From the NCBI GenBank assembly GCA_951799445.1, contig OX637290.1, positions 4,652,501 to 4,716,500 on the forward strand: a stretch of 64,000 bases of DNA. The letters run 5' to 3'. The stretch is from Pseudisothecium myosuroides (lineage: Eukaryota > Streptophyta > Bryopsida > Hypnales > Lembophyllaceae). Position 1 is the stretch's first letter, and every line of letters begins with the position of its first letter. Positions 22,161 to 34,844 of the stretch are shown here, piece after piece. Position numbers and translations under genes: made by a program. The notes under the pieces are model-generated. The model did not search any database, was not told where the DNA came from, and saw only the letters and a program-made list of their open reading frames with translations.

Positions 22161-22859
22161 AGTTCATGAACTACAATGTTGAGTTGGTTTCCATGTGTTG
22201 CACATATCCATCATTATATGCCTCCAGCACCCTCTCCAGCCTCTAGTCTAAGATTTGCCTTAATCCCCAAAGGACCGGGTTGTGTGGGTGGGGTGTCGCA
22301 GATTTCCTTTTAAATCACAACTAATTTTTTTTTCAAAGTTTTGTAGTTATGTCTTATGTTTCACATACTATAACTTTTGTATATTTTTTTTTAGACTTTG
22401 TTCATTGTTGCTTATGGAATGGTTCTTTGAATGAAAAAATTTCAAATTCGTATTCATAGTGTTACTGTATGGTGTAATGGATGTAAAGCTTTTTGCCCTA
22501 AAACTTTGAAAATGCATAGCAATTATTGAGTCTTGTAGGTTTTTCATTAATTTATGTTTTGCAATGCACTTATGTTTTCTTCCACTGGTATTATTATTTA
22601 TTTTGGTATATTTAAGCGCACATCTAAATTTGAGCACGTGGTTATGGGCTTCATCCTTGAGGAGTTTATTCGATGACAATCCATGACTATTGTGGAGCGC
22701 TCTTGTCTCCAAATTGATCTTGCCAACAACACTAAAAGTAAGCAAGCTCAAGTTGCCTTTTTTGTCAGTTTTATCTTCACATGTACAACATAGTTCATAA
22801 CTTTGGTAATGGTTAACCCTATTATTAATTTTTATTATATTGTACAATACATTTCATTG

Positions 22860-23161
22860 GATTAAAATCATCTAAAGTGAGCTTCCTAGGTTATATAACA
22901 TTTTTTTTAAACTCTAGATAATAAGTCATAGATTAGTCTCAATGTGAATGCATCTCAAATATCAATAATTATTGCGACAACAATAGCACCTTGAGCTTTA
23001 TGTCTAGTGATGGAATGTGCCAATGCAAACGGAAATGTAGATTTGAAGTATTTCCCTTCATATATGTAATTAAATCTTGTTGTCCTCCTCTTCAATTTCA
23101 CATGCAAGTCCGATTCCAACATACCAATTATATTAGCCTCTATGTATATACCATTTTTCAA
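22860..23161 (-). pseudogene. PIF1/Helitron-type helicase fragment, C-terminal part
   Basis: The minus-strand frame (68 codons from 23161) contains STFPFALAHSITRHKAQGA, matching the conserved FPxxLAxxITxHKxQGA segment of PIF1-like and Helitron helicases (superfamily 1B). After an in-frame TGA the same frame continues DAFTLRLIYDLLSRV, matching the following conserved segment that ends in SRV. A frameshift and further stops follow. It is thus a short, broken relic inside the palindrome's central insert. N-terminal helicase motifs (Walker A and B) were not found. Capture of a host or Helitron fragment by the central element is the simplest reading. Confidence 0.6.
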
Positions 23162-24315
23162 ATGTAAAAGATTTAGACGTTATATTTAAATCACAAGTAT
23201 TTTCCAGGTAGATTACATCTTTTAATTAATTAATTAATTTTTGTTTTAGAAATAAATATGGAGTATTAAATATTAATAAAACAATTTTATTTCATAGACA
23301 TTTCCTATTTCAATGCTATTGTTACTACCAAGGCATCTTTAATTATCTTACATAATTGTTTTACCATATTTTGTTTACACAATTTCATAGGAAATTGTTA
23401 TAGTGTTACAAACCATCGAATTAATACTTGGATTTATGAAATTTGTATAATTACCTTTTTTAAATTTGTAAGACCAATAGAATAGTCAATCTATATAGAG
23501 TTAGATAAATATAGATGATAGCCAATATACAAATGCAACAATTCTTAAAGCTCTAGTGCTAAATCATGCAGTTTAAATTTATATAGAGACAAGAGAGACA
23601 CGAAGAGATGCAGTTTAAATCTACTCCACAACTAACCTTTGATAAATATCTACAACATTGCTATATGTACAATTAAAATAAATATTCCTAATCTTACAAC
23701 CTAAAGGCTATTTTAAATAAATCCTTAGCTTTTGTAAAAGAATCAATGTAAACCACAAAACCGTTTTAGATGGTGGTTATAGACCCAAAGTTCAAATTGC
23801 AATACAACAAAATGGCTTTGCTTTGCAACACTTACAATTCTTACTCAGATAGTGAATTTCAAAAATATAAAATAATGTCTTGTTCCAATTGAATTTAAAA
23901 TTTAATAGATCAAATAATCTATTAGAGTGAAAGAGTGAAAAATATAATATTCTATGCTAACGATATTTTAACTTTCAAAACGTAGATATTGTAATAGTGG
24001 TCAAAGATAAGAGATAAAAATCAAACTAGAAAAAATCTTGTCAAAAAACTTACCTAACAAAATATTATATTTTAAAACAAGGGTTGCATTTATAGCAATT
24101 TTTTACAAGTAACAATATTGATTATAAAAAATATAAATATATTTAATAAGATAGTATTTATTGAATATTCAATGTCAGACAACCTTATTTGAAATAATTG
24201 ACAAAAATTCGAAATACAATGATATTGCCATGTTTGAATGAATATGAAAATATATTTGGATGAATAAATGATATTTCTATTCAAAGTCTTTATAATTATT
24301 GATGAATCTACATAT

Positions 24316-24894
24316 TTAACCCTTTAAGAACCATGAGTGCAAATTTTGAACAATGAATAAACAGAAATACATCCCAAACTCACCAAAATATGTTTTTCCA
24401 TCCATCAACTTTTTTTAAAGATTCTTGAATTAGTCCTTAAACATTTGTGCGGTCCGGATTATGAAGATTCTGCTTTGCAATTATTCTATAATTCTAAAGT
24501 ACCAAAAAATCTAACCTCAAAAAGTAACTTTTTCAATTCAAAAAGTGACTCTTCAAAAGCGACTTCATTTAAAAAAAACGAAAAACTCACTGAAAATCAC
24601 TATGATTAGAACTTATCATTTTGAATTTACACAAAAAGTTCTAGTAAAAAAAATAATAAATATTCAATCTACAATCGATTTTAGAAAATTTTTATAATAT
24701 CTTGGTTTCAAATTTTATTGTAAGATAGTGATTTCTGTAGTTGCTCATCTAACCGTATAGATGTGCTCTATAAATGATATTCTACTAATATTGTTTGAGT
24801 GTCATCATTAAAATATAAATCTAAGCTGTATAATACAAGAAACCTTCAAAATTTAAAAAATCTAAACATTGCACCCCGGTCCTTTGGGGATTAA
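24316..24894. mobile_element. possible nested TTAA MITE at the right side of the central insert
   Basis: 579 bp; left end TTAACCCTTTAAGAACCATG, right end in reverse complement TTAATCCCCAAAGGACC. The pairing is weaker than the perfect 20-bp match between 22260 and 24894, so this may only be an internal remnant. Confidence 0.35.
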
Positions 24895-25136
24895 GGCAAA
24901 TCTTAGACTAGAGGCTGGAGAGGGTGCTGGAGGCATATAATGATGGATATGTGCAACACATGGAAACCAACTCAACATTGTAGTTCATGAACTCGAGCCA
25001 GACCACTCCAGTGGATGAGAGAGTCCTTCTATGTAGGACAAAAGGGATGATGTTCATCCATGGAATTGTGCGAAAAAGGCAAGTCTTGTATAGTAGTTTG
25101 ATCTCCAATAAGTGCACACTTGGTGTTTTTTAACCC

Positions 25137-25567
25137 TTAACCCTTGAACGACTCGGAGGACGCTTGGCGTCCGATGAATGACAGAGCATCTTTGCATGTG
25201 GACAGAAGTGCAAGTATTCATCCTCAAAATTTTGTTGTGAAAAGGGAAGGTCTTCTACAATAGCTTGATTTTCAATGAGTGCTTTTCTATTTTGTTAAGG
25301 CAAAGATTCTCACGAAATCCAAAGGGATGATTTCCACGGTTACCAGTCTGTCCTTTAACCCTTAAACGACAAGCTGGTGACTATGGAAATCATTGGTCTA
25401 AAAAAATCCAAAAGCACTCATTGGAAGTCAAAGCAGTGTAGAAGATCTTTCCTTTTCACCCCTCATTCTGAAGATGAACAGTTGCATAGTTGCATTTCTA
25501 TCCTACACAAAGAGATTCTCTCTCATTCATTGACCAAAAAAGGGCCTCTGCATCGTTTATGGGTTAA
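25137..25567. mobile_element. family C TTAA MITE pair (right arm mirror)
   Basis: Mirror images of the two short elements at 21587-22017, here in the order copy 2 (25137-25358) then copy 1 (25355-25567), sharing one TTAA. The truncated third copy lies just inside at about 24994-25133. Long frames such as that across 25377-25724 run through element sequence and are not genes. Confidence 0.65.
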
Positions 25568-25634
25568 GCAAACAACTCACATGGTACCAAAAAGGTTGAT
25601 TTCCAAGGTGACCAGCCCATTCTTTCTTCCGGGA

Positions 25635-26577
25635 TTAACCCCTAAAGGACCGGCATGCGTTTTTTGGTCGTATAGAAATTTTGGGCAGGTCAGTGTGATT
25701 AGAGATTTTCATATTTTAAGCTGAAATTTTAATAGAAGGTGGGGACGGGGAATATCTTTCATATGCAACAAATTTCATGACATTTGGAAATAGGAGTCAA
25801 AAGTTATGGCCAAATATGTTACTTTTTTTCGTAACTGGGCAGTCCGGGCAGCAAGAAAAATTTGGCAAAATTTTGATTTTTTTTTTTAAATATTTTTTTT
25901 CTTGTAGATTATATTTTTGTCTATTTGGAAAGCTTTGATTCATTTCATTTGGATTTGTTACGAAAAAGTTATGGACATTCTTGTTTTTCGGGCAGTTAGA
26001 GCGTCTTCTTGAAAAAAATAACTTGTAGGATTTATTTCTAAATGCTATTTTTGCAATTTTAAAAAATAAATAAAATTTCATGGTTTAGTTTACTTGCTAG
26101 AACAATCTCACCATTGGGATTAGTGTATTTTAATTCCATCTAAAATATATTAATGTTTTAGATTTTCCTTCTATCTCGTACCTACTTCTACTTAATAAAT
26201 TTTTTAGGAATGATAATTAAGTTTTTTTGAATATATTTTTGTTCCCTATAGACTCTCAACTCAATTCTCCACTATAAAGATTTGAAGCACAAAACTTTGT
26301 AGTGCAAAAATTTTAAGTGAAAAATGTTTAAAGTCAAAAAATCCAGTCCCGCAATCTGCTGAAATACTTGTTTTTTCTACTTTAAATGCAGATATCTTGC
26401 AATCTGAGCGGTCAAAATTCTGAAATTTTTTCCACACATTCTCATACTAGTTAGATGTAAGATCCTACGGTTAGATGTGGAAAAAAACATTTTTCATTTT
26501 TTTTTACTCCTTGCTATAGAAATGGCAGTTTTGATGGGGTTTTCGCAGAAAAAAAGCCTTGGGCCTTTAGGGGTTAA
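25635..26577. mobile_element. piggyBac-like element, family B (right arm mirror)
   Basis: Exact mirror of 20577-21519, bounded by TTAA at 25635-25638 and 26574-26577. It is a consequence of the palindrome rather than an independent insertion. Confidence 0.75.
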
Positions 26578-28443
26578 GGTCTTGGAGGCATCTCATTCCC
26601 CTGAAGAAGTCAAAACATTTGACCCAGAATGATCGTCGAATAATTCTGGATTAGAGACGTGACTCCTTATGCAACCTTTGTTAGTTACATGCTTGCCACA
26701 TTTTGACATTACATGCTTGAAACTACAAATCCAAAGACACCCGCATTGCACAACCAGAAATGTTATGACTGCTCACTATTGAACTATCAATAACTTACAT
26801 TTTCTGCTGAACCGGTTGCAGTCAATTAACACAAGGAGATCCAGTCCCGGTTATTCATGTCAATTGAATATCTGATGGCACTTTTTCAACTGACTAGGCT
26901 ATGAAAAAACCCTAAACAACCTAGTACCCTCCCAAAATATGTGATTGACTACCATCTGCATCCTGAGATTGCAGAAGCTCATCAACTGGGTGGGGTTCAC
27001 TGGTGGTCTCGGGGTATTCGGCTTCATCGAGAGCTGGTGGGGTGCTCCTCTGAAATGTGGGTTACACATGCGAAAATTTGTCTACACGGAGCACTTTCAG
27101 ATGTCAGAAATCAGAGAGATTATTTATCAAAAGGAGAAAACCCCGGAAGTCATACTAGGGGACTTCGTCCTAATTTTGAAAAAGCAAGAAACTAATTGGA
27201 GAAAATACATTCCTGTTGGAGAACATTGGTTCCTAGACTAGTACTTGTTCAGGTCCGTTGCACATGACTTGATTTGGCATTCGTAATCTCCAGGAAGCAG
27301 GCATTCCAAAACTCCTCAAGACGGCTGGAACTTGAAGGAAAGAAGAATCATGTTGTATCCAACAAATGGAACAACTTGCAAATCAAAGAAATCGCATGTT
27401 CTGACAGCCCTAACATGAATTTTGCAAGCAAGGAAAATATAGAAATGCTGACAAAGATACTCCTTCATGAGTTGCTGCTAATACAAAAATCACTTCAAAC
27501 CACATATATATATAGAAGAAATTCCGGCTCAAGTAGTTTATGCTGCAACCCCCAAAGTATAAAAACCATACTTGCAGCAGCGAATTGAGTCAGAAAAAGA
27601 AACATGAGGAGGGCGTTCACATGTCTCGATGCGGCACGAGCCACTCTTTTGCTTGCCATTTGAAATACTCTTTTACTGAAAACAGTCGATTGACGGTTGC
27701 TGGAAAAGAGTTGCAAGGGTCTCTGATTTTCAGACTCTCCTACACCTTGTCTGCAAGAGAGAATTACAGCAGGAAAAAAAAAACAGATACTCGTAAAGAC
27801 CCAACAAATAGACATTCTAGCTGTTGATTGAGCTACAATATATCAATATGGAGTGATTTTCACGGAGTTTGGGTTTCTGCTTCAACAATAGAACAGTTAC
27901 GTATCTAATTCCAGTCTCCTATTGATTAACCCTATTACCAATCTCTTCATACGCTTGGTGGCCTTTCAATTAATTGACTAATGACTGTACTTTTTATAAA
28001 AGGCTCCATCTGTCATCAACTTCCACATCCACAGGACTGAAAATCTACCGGACAATTAGATTACAAGATTACATGTCACTCGCACCCTTCTCAAATCACT
28101 TCAAAATATTAAATGTGCATTCATTTCCTCCAATTCAGGCAGTTCTAACATAACTCAACCTCTCTGAAAACACTGCCTCGGAGGCCAAATGGGCTTCTAA
28201 ATGCACTAACACGTGTTCACAACTTTTCAAGTGGCAATTATCCTACACAATACGATAAATTCTCAGGGTATACGAGGAATGTGCAATTACAGAAAGTGAC
28301 ATTAGAAAGGGTTGGGTACACTAAACCAGTGGGTTCAAACTAGTGTCATCACAGTTCCATAAATATGAGCGCCAAAATGTTCAATGCAGTCAGAGAAACC
28401 TCTGGGAAGAAGCAATACGCTTATATGAAGAAAACAAGCCTAC

Positions 28444-29696
28444 CTGTGTTAGGCTGACCATTTTGATGCCACCAAGCCCACGAATAGTAACCAGAGCTCC
28501 TATTTCAAGCTACTTAACCTGCCTAGCCATGGACATCAACAACCACACGTTTCTACGTCAGCTTCTTGCAGTATACCGGTATACAGTCCTTGGATGAAAT
28601 GAGAGAAGACGATTAAAATCTGGTCACTAACAAATTTGTGCAAATTTGTTCATACTCTTGGAAAGAAAAACGCATGCATTATTTTAGAAAACCTCAGCAA
28701 TCTGTAACATTCCCTAGGCTTCAGAAACCAGTGGTTGTTTACCTCAGCTGCTTACACTTTCAATGCGAGCCAGACAGCCATAAGTGGCAACAAAGGAGGC
28801 CACTCCAACTTCATCTCCCTTCCCTGGCTCAATCACAATGTGTGCGAGTAGATTATTACCTTTCAACATCACCTGCCACGCTGCTCACATATAGCTGATG
28901 AACACGGCACTGAAGTTTAGATGAAGGCAGGGCACCTGAGCAAGACAGGATGAAAGGAGCTCCAAAAATGACCTCCTCTAGCAGTGACAGAAACCTAGCT
29001 TCGTATAGATGTAATGTCTTTGACGAAAATGGAATGAATACCTGCAGCAATTATGTTGGTCAGAGGTAGGTGTACCAACAAGAATGAACTCGTTAATCAA
29101 GTTATCTAAAACACATAAGAGGAGCTTCCATAGCCATTTAGCTCCTAGCACTCTTAGTTTTACGTACTCAATGTTGCACAACCCTCGGAGAATTTCGGTT
29201 TTGTATGTCAACAGGAATATTTCATGACTAAAACACCTTGCTCGCATTGAGGGAATCTTGATCAATGTATCCTTTTAGACACATGGATGGTCAACGACAT
29301 AAGACTTGAATGGAACTCTCAAGGACCAAATTGCAAATTGTTTCTTCTAATGGCACATACAATAATAAGATTCTCATTAAAATTAGACCGTTTCAAGAAC
29401 ATCAGACAACATTAAAAAAAAAAAAAAACGTCCCCATGATTCTTTCATGAAGACTTCTCCCTATGGTCACAGTCATCATTTAGAGGACCTCCTAATGTAA
29501 TTCTACATAAAAATCAAAGGAAGGTAAATTCAGTAGGATTTGAAAGCGGAGTTGAAATCAATCTCTAAAACCTCAGCTAATACGAGAATAAGGGAGGAAT
29601 ACCTCAGCTGGAGAGAAGGGCAAACACGGCAGCTCCAAAATAGTTGCTTCTGTGTACCAGCTTCCCGGAGTGCAGGGCCTTCCACGTGGGCATGGC
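28444..29696 (-). CDS. LON substrate-binding-domain protein, partial model (right arm copy)
   Basis: Mirror of the left-arm gene. The supported exons on the minus strand are 29696-29603, 29041-28973, 28872-28756 and 28509-28444. No nucleotide difference from the left copy was found in the exons, so the same TAG/alternative-acceptor problem occurs at the fourth exon. The two copies are transcribed inward, toward the centre of the palindrome, so run-through from both would converge on the central insert and yield complementary transcripts. The presumed substrate-binding role is as an accessory protein in proteolysis or organelle maintenance. That is family knowledge, not visible in the sequence. 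Confidence 0.58.
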
Positions 29697-30376
29697 CTGT
29701 GGATTGGGCATCGTTACATTGCTCCTCGACCCTGGAGACGACTCAAATTTCAGTGCAAGGAGACAACGACCTTTTGAACAGCACGAACACATTCGACCTA
29801 GCAGAACCAACACGATACAATACAAGGACAACACGCACTTCGTGCAGTTCCGCCGCACGCATCAATTTCAATCACAAAAACGAGGAAGCGAGACATTCGA
29901 ACACATGATGCTCGAATTGGACATCACAAGCCAACTCGAATACCTCAGGGCACACACGGGAAGACTAGCAGGAAGTGCGAGCGCGCAAATACAGACCTCG
30001 CAGCGCACAATTGGGCAGGCTTTGGGCGACAATCGCGTTCTGGCGTTCAATCCCACTTTCGTATCTAACCTCGGGGAGGGGGGGAAGGCGGACCTCCCAG
30101 TGGGTGCATACCCGGGTGGGCTCGATACCCGAAGATTTTCATGTCGCAGGCTGTGGTGCTGCCCGGCCGATGCGCCGTTCTCGTCTCAGGACATTAGCAT
30201 CTCCGGATTTGGGTTTCCGTTCGCAGTGGACTTGGATTCTGTTTGGTGGGTCTTCTTCGTCGTTTCCGTTCTTTGAATTTGTAGCACATTCCCCGTTCCG
30301 CAGTTTTCCGCAGTTTACGAGGCACAAGTTTACGGAAGCACCTGCGCACCCTGCAAGCAGTTACGAGCGCATCAGA
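29697..30376. promoter_or_regulatory. GC-rich putative bidirectional promoter region (right arm)
   Basis: Mirror of 16778-17457, between the inward-facing LON-domain gene and the outward-facing repeat-protein gene. The long open frame at 29644-30276 overlaps this interval and the antisense of the LON exon; I treat it as a by-product of high GC content. Confidence 0.35.
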
Positions 30377-31332
30377 ATGAATCCAGAGTTGCAGTTCCGG
30401 GCGATGGGCGAGGAGGCCGAGTTGCGCGCACTGGGCGAAGAGGGCCCTCTCTCGGCATCGGAGGTCAATTACGGCGCAATGCATGAAGAGGTCCGGGCAA
30501 TGGGCGAGGCAATGGGCGAAGAGGACACTTTCTGGTCGCCAGATGTGGACAAGGCATTCTGGGCATCCGCTGTTGATCCATCGGTGTCAATGAATCTGGC
30601 AAAAATGAAAACTCGGGGGATTTCCAACTTGGACTTCCTAGCGGATCTCACGGCCATCATGCGAACCGCTTTCCAAGGTACTCTATAGTCTATAACCCTT
30701 CCTACTTAAAATAAAAATGTCCTACTCACAATAGAAACTCAATCTGATTCTCTCACCTCTCACCTCTCACCTCGTGTGCAGCATCTCCAGGAGTCGCAAC
30801 ACCAGACGTAAAATCTCCAGGCGTCGCATCACTAGACGTAGAAGACGTAGAATCTCCAGGCGTCGAATATCCAGGAGTCTTATATCCAGAGGTCGAATAT
30901 CCACGCGTCGAATCTCCTGCAGTTGAATCTGCGGCAGTGGAATCTGCTCCAGTCGAATCTCCAGCAGACGAATCTCCAAGCATCGAATCCCAGGAAAACG
31001 AAGCACTGTTGCGGGTGCTAGTCGCTGAAAGGGTCCAAATGCTGTCACTACTCTGTGCATCCACGTATGCAAATGAACATCTCCTACTCACGGCAAGCCA
31101 CATTGAAGATCATCTTAGAAGCGTTCTACACCCGGCAGTGGAAGGACTAAAGTATGAGGCAGGGGCAAAATACGGCTTGCAACAGTACCTTGTGAAGAAG
31201 TGGCTTTGTGATAAGGTCGAATTAGCCTTCAAAGGAATCACCTCTCTATTTTCAGAGATTGTGGAGAAAGATCTCCAAATCAAAAGTCTCAAAGACGGAA
31301 ACCCTTGCTCGAAGAATGCCTACGGAGAATAA
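30377..31332 (+). CDS. unrecognised two-exon gene with 5-residue Pro/Val/Glu repeats (right arm copy)
   Basis: Exon 1 is 30377-30677, exon 2 is 30782-31332, intron 30678-30781 (GT at 30678, AG at 30780-30781). The joined frame is 852 bp, 283 residues, and keeps phase: the split codon across the junction is G|CA (Ala). It is identical in translation to the left-arm gene at 15822-16777, including all repeat units, so the 15-bp minisatellite has not drifted between arms. The gene is transcribed outward, away from the palindrome centre. The upstream frame remains open to 29975, so a longer first exon cannot be excluded. Confidence 0.6.
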
Positions 31333-32018
31333 GTTAAGCCAGATGGGGACCAGGCACAGACCAAAGGGAACTAGTATGGGCCATAGTCACTATCCACTTC
31401 ACCATAGTCTTTAGCGATGTACATACTTGGTATGACCAATCTTGTCAAATCACAGCTCTTCTGCTATATCCAATGACAGTGAAATTTCGAATTTGAAGGT
31501 TCACTTGGCATTTAGCATCCAAAAGTGTGGCTCTGGAGTATTTTTAAATTCAACTTCAGTGTTGTAGGGAACCATGTATATCTCTCAACTCAAGCTACTC
31601 GTCACCTAGTTCTCCTGCGTTGCATCGTTTATATCGCGCTTCGCCTGTGTAAAGCTCACCAGAACAGGGGAAGTCCTTCTCATTTCAATTTATCATCGCT
31701 CATACTCTGCAACTTGACTTACAGCCATTGCTTCGACACGCGCACCAGATGCAGAGTCCTAGTCTTTAATTAGCCGACCAAGAACATTTTCGTTCAGCAT
31801 CAAGAGCAGGCATTTTTGCTCTCATCAAGCAAGACAGTACGTACTACGTCCTATTGCTTCAGCAGGCCTTGTCTTAAGCCGACCATCACATATTCATTCT
31901 ACACGAACAGCCAGCAACACATCGTGCAAGACAGTGCTACGTATTCCTACTGCTTCAATCAACAGTACCTGCTTTAGTACAACAGTATGAACACGATACC
32001 AGTCACAGACGCCAACTC

Positions 32019-32486
32019 GTGACGCCAGATGCGCGCAGAGTCCAAGATCCAGCGCTCAACGTCGATAAACAGGGCTGGTCTCCTATCTCGACCAAACCAC
32101 GCGTGAAGAGTAGCTACGGGACCAAGAGAGTGCAGGAGACAGAGCTCATGCTGTCCAAGCTCTGTGGTAGAACCCTAGGTATTCAGCTCACGGGATTCTA
32201 CACACGATCATCACCAAATTCGTCAATTCCCGAAATGAGTTTCAATATGAAACTCAGTAAGCTTAATGAAGCCTTAAAATTAATCCCTAATTGCGGTATT
32301 AGAAAAGACGACGGCTGGAAAAGCAAGATTGCTTCGAGCCCCATCGGGACATTAGGATTACGAACACAACAAACAGATGCAAGTAAGGATCAAAAGAAAA
32401 GAGGTTGTGCACTTACATGGTCCCGAAAGAAGCGTCCGACACGAGCTTTGTCCATGTCATTCACACGAACTTACGGACGGGAATGA
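32019..32486 (+). other. open frame of 155 codons, unassigned (right arm)
   Basis: Mirror of 14668-15135. It has a GTG-only start and no recognisable motif. Listed because it is the longest uninterrupted frame in the outer GC-richer island of the arm. Confidence 0.2.
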
Positions 32487-32781
32487 GACATAGCAACCCT
32501 AAGCACTGATTCAGATGGCGTAGATCGTCTCTGAAGGCTACAACGCTCGGTTTTTCAAACTTAAAATCGACGGCATAGAAAGGGTTCAATTTACTGAAAT
32601 TAAGACCAACAGCCGGGAACAGGTATAAGTTGGGTACCCCGAAAACCGTGCCTTTAGCTATTATTAGACTGTGCAAATTTCCATATTTTTTTGTTGGCAA
32701 GTGAAAGGAGGTTCCAACATACCAAAGAACACAACATTTGGATACCATATGCGAATGTTGTGAAGGAACAAGGTTTGGTTC

Positions 32782-34844
32782 TTAACCCTTAAAGGACATT
32801 GCAAGCCCTACTCGCATTGTGAAAGTCAAAACTTGAATTTTCACATACTTCTTCACTGTAAATGTTGTAAGTTTAACTAAGAAAATATAGCTCCAATAAT
32901 CTATTTTTTATTCCATTTTTACCTTTTTCAAATTGTTAAAATTATATTTTCTTGTGACACTTTGTAGATAGCATTTGAAGTTCAACCGTCATCACTTTTG
33001 AACTTTCAATATCAAATTTCTCTTCTATCAATGAGCTCAAAGAGTCCATCAACTACACCATCAACTACACCATGATGTTTGATATTATGATATCCATTTC
33101 CTTTAAAAATTTCATATTATTTCAAGCAATTCTGTATTTACTATGTTTATTTTTTTTTAATTTTAAAAAAATCATACAAAATTCAATTTGATGTTTCTAG
33201 TTATGAAAAAAATAAATTTAGGACATGTATTATTGCATGTGAAAAATATCAAGTTACTTTTTGAAATGTGTGTTATTACGTAGAAATCTAATGAAGTTTG
33301 ACCAAGACACTTCAAAATAAAATGTCCTTTCAGAGTTAAAGTGTTTCTTCCACATAGGTACATAATTGATTTTCGAGATTCACACAAAGTGAAGGTGGTG
33401 GTTTGGGGTTTGTGGCACATTTGCGGTTGCCCACCTTATGACTTGTTTCCAACAATTTTTAGCGTTTTAGCATACATCTGTTGAAACTACTATTGTAGGG
33501 GGATTAATTTCTACCAATCATGGGATAGATATATTGAAGATTCTACTATTTTGCTAATTTTTTCTTAATCAAATTTAGAATTAGTGGGAATTCACCTTTG
33601 AACACCCAAGACATTTTTAAACATAAATAATGAAAACTTGCCATTTGTACTGCAAAGTGCAATAAAAGCTAGATCTAACCGAGTGATCTTGAAAGAAACG
33701 TATATAAAAATGTGTCAAATTTTGAAGTTTGACAAATATCAGTCAATGGCGTAGAAGCAAACATGGTTGATGAATTCACAAGTATGAATTTCATCAAGAA
33801 CAATACATTTGTTCCATTTGATGATACGTGCATTAGGCCCATGAGTTGTATTATGCACAAATTCATGTGCATAAAAAATTCTCGTCTACTGTAGATAGAA
33901 CTAAGAACTTGGCATATGAGATGCAAGATACAATTAAACGTGATTGATTAGTTAGATGATTGAAGTGTGATGAATTTACGACAATGAACTTCTAATTCAG
34001 TTGTTCAAATGTAATTTGAAAGGTACATAGTACTAGAACATGATTTTAAAATTTGCAAGGCTGAAACTAAAAAGTGCAGATGATACTTGATTTTGCAAAT
34101 GCTAAGTGGGGTGCATTTGGTTGTCACAATCTTTGAATTTGTCTTTCATTGATTGCAGTTTTGTCTACGTGGAAAACTTTGATTTAATCCATTTGGATTT
34201 GTGATGTGAAAGTTATGGAGCATCTTCTTCTGCGGGCAGTCAAAGCATAGTTTTTTAAGAGAAGTGTATTGGATTCGTTTATGAGTTGAATGTTCTAAAA
34301 ATTTTGAAACCAGAAATTTGACAATGAAGGCGAACTTTGATTGTCATGGCAACCTCACCATTGGAATTAGTGTGCTTTCATTCCATCTTAGAGGTATTAA
34401 TGATTTAGTTTTTTTAAATATGAGATACATTCTTCTAGGTAACAACTTCTTTAAGAATGACAATCATGGGGAATTTTTAGCTTTTCTTTTTCCTATATTC
34501 AAAATCCAATTTTTTTCATTAAACAATAAATAAATTGAAAATCTATAGTGCAAAATTCCTAATTGAAGAAGATTTTGGAATCTCGTACATAAGTTTGTTG
34601 TGGCGCAATAAAATAAGATTTCTCCACTGTGAATGCAAATGTTGTCCTTGCAATCTATGTTTTCAAAGTGTCATAAAATTCCCACAAATTGTCATACTAA
34701 TGTCTAGCAAGATCCAATAGCTCCATGTTGAAAGAAATACCATGTTTCAATGTTTTTGTTCTTTCCAATAGAAATGACATTTTTCAGCTACTAATTTCAT
34801 TCTAAAGAAGGTCTTGCAACTTTAGGGGCTCTTTTAGGGGCTAA
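32782..34844. mobile_element. degraded large member of TTAA family B (right arm mirror)
   Basis: Mirror of 12310-14372. The clear TTAACCCTTAAAGGACATTG terminus is at 32782; the outer end is decayed. Confidence 0.4.

Larger units (their letters stand above)
11147..22279 (+). repeat. giant inverted repeat, left arm
   Basis: This is the left arm (11,133 bp) of a palindrome mirrored by 24875-36003. A position x maps to 47154-x over most of the arm. Every open frame from 12014 to 22246 recurs identically on the other strand at its mirror position with no indels, and the ends compared directly match. Differences seen are substitutions at 11166, 11188 and 11505 and a 4-bp loss in an ATTC microsatellite near 11300-11314, all in the outer 360 bp. 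The inner edge lies inside a terminal inverted repeat at 22260-22279. No target-site duplication flanks the outer ends. Confidence 0.97.
22260..24894. mobile_element. TTAA-bounded element at the exact centre of the palindrome
   Basis: 2635 bp including TTAA at both edges (22260-22263 and 24891-24894). Both ends carry the identical 20-bp terminal inverted repeat TTAATCCCCAAAGGACCGGG; beyond 20 bp the two sides differ. Deleting the element plus one TTAA leaves GATTTGCC-TTAA-GGCAAATC, an uninterrupted dyad. A second inward TTAACCCTTTAAGAACC terminus at 24316 means the right 579 bp could be a separate or nested MITE. The interior holds a decayed helicase fragment on the minus strand and no transposase that I recognise. 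The end sequence fits the piggyBac-type elements elsewhere in the window. Confidence 0.7.

Noticed and set aside
22368..22847. 159-codon minus-strand frame in the central insert
   Set aside because: Lys/Asn/Ser-rich composition typical of AT-rich non-coding DNA, no motif, and no relation in frame to the helicase relic.
25377..25724. 115-codon frame in the right arm (mirror 21430-21777)
   Set aside because: Runs across the short TTAA element and into family-B termini; coding across transposon junctions is not credible.
29644..30276. 210-codon plus-strand frame (and its mirror at 16878-17510)
   Set aside because: It overlaps the antisense of the LON exon ending ELPCLPFSPAE and the GC-rich promoter-like interval, has no ATG context or domain, and does not phase into the downstream two-exon gene.
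29975..30376. Upstream extension of the repeat-protein gene's first exon
   Set aside because: The frame is open, but the residues are Arg/Ser/Pro-rich with no motif and run through the CpG-rich interval. The ATG at 30377 follows and gives a coherent acidic protein, so I kept the shorter start.
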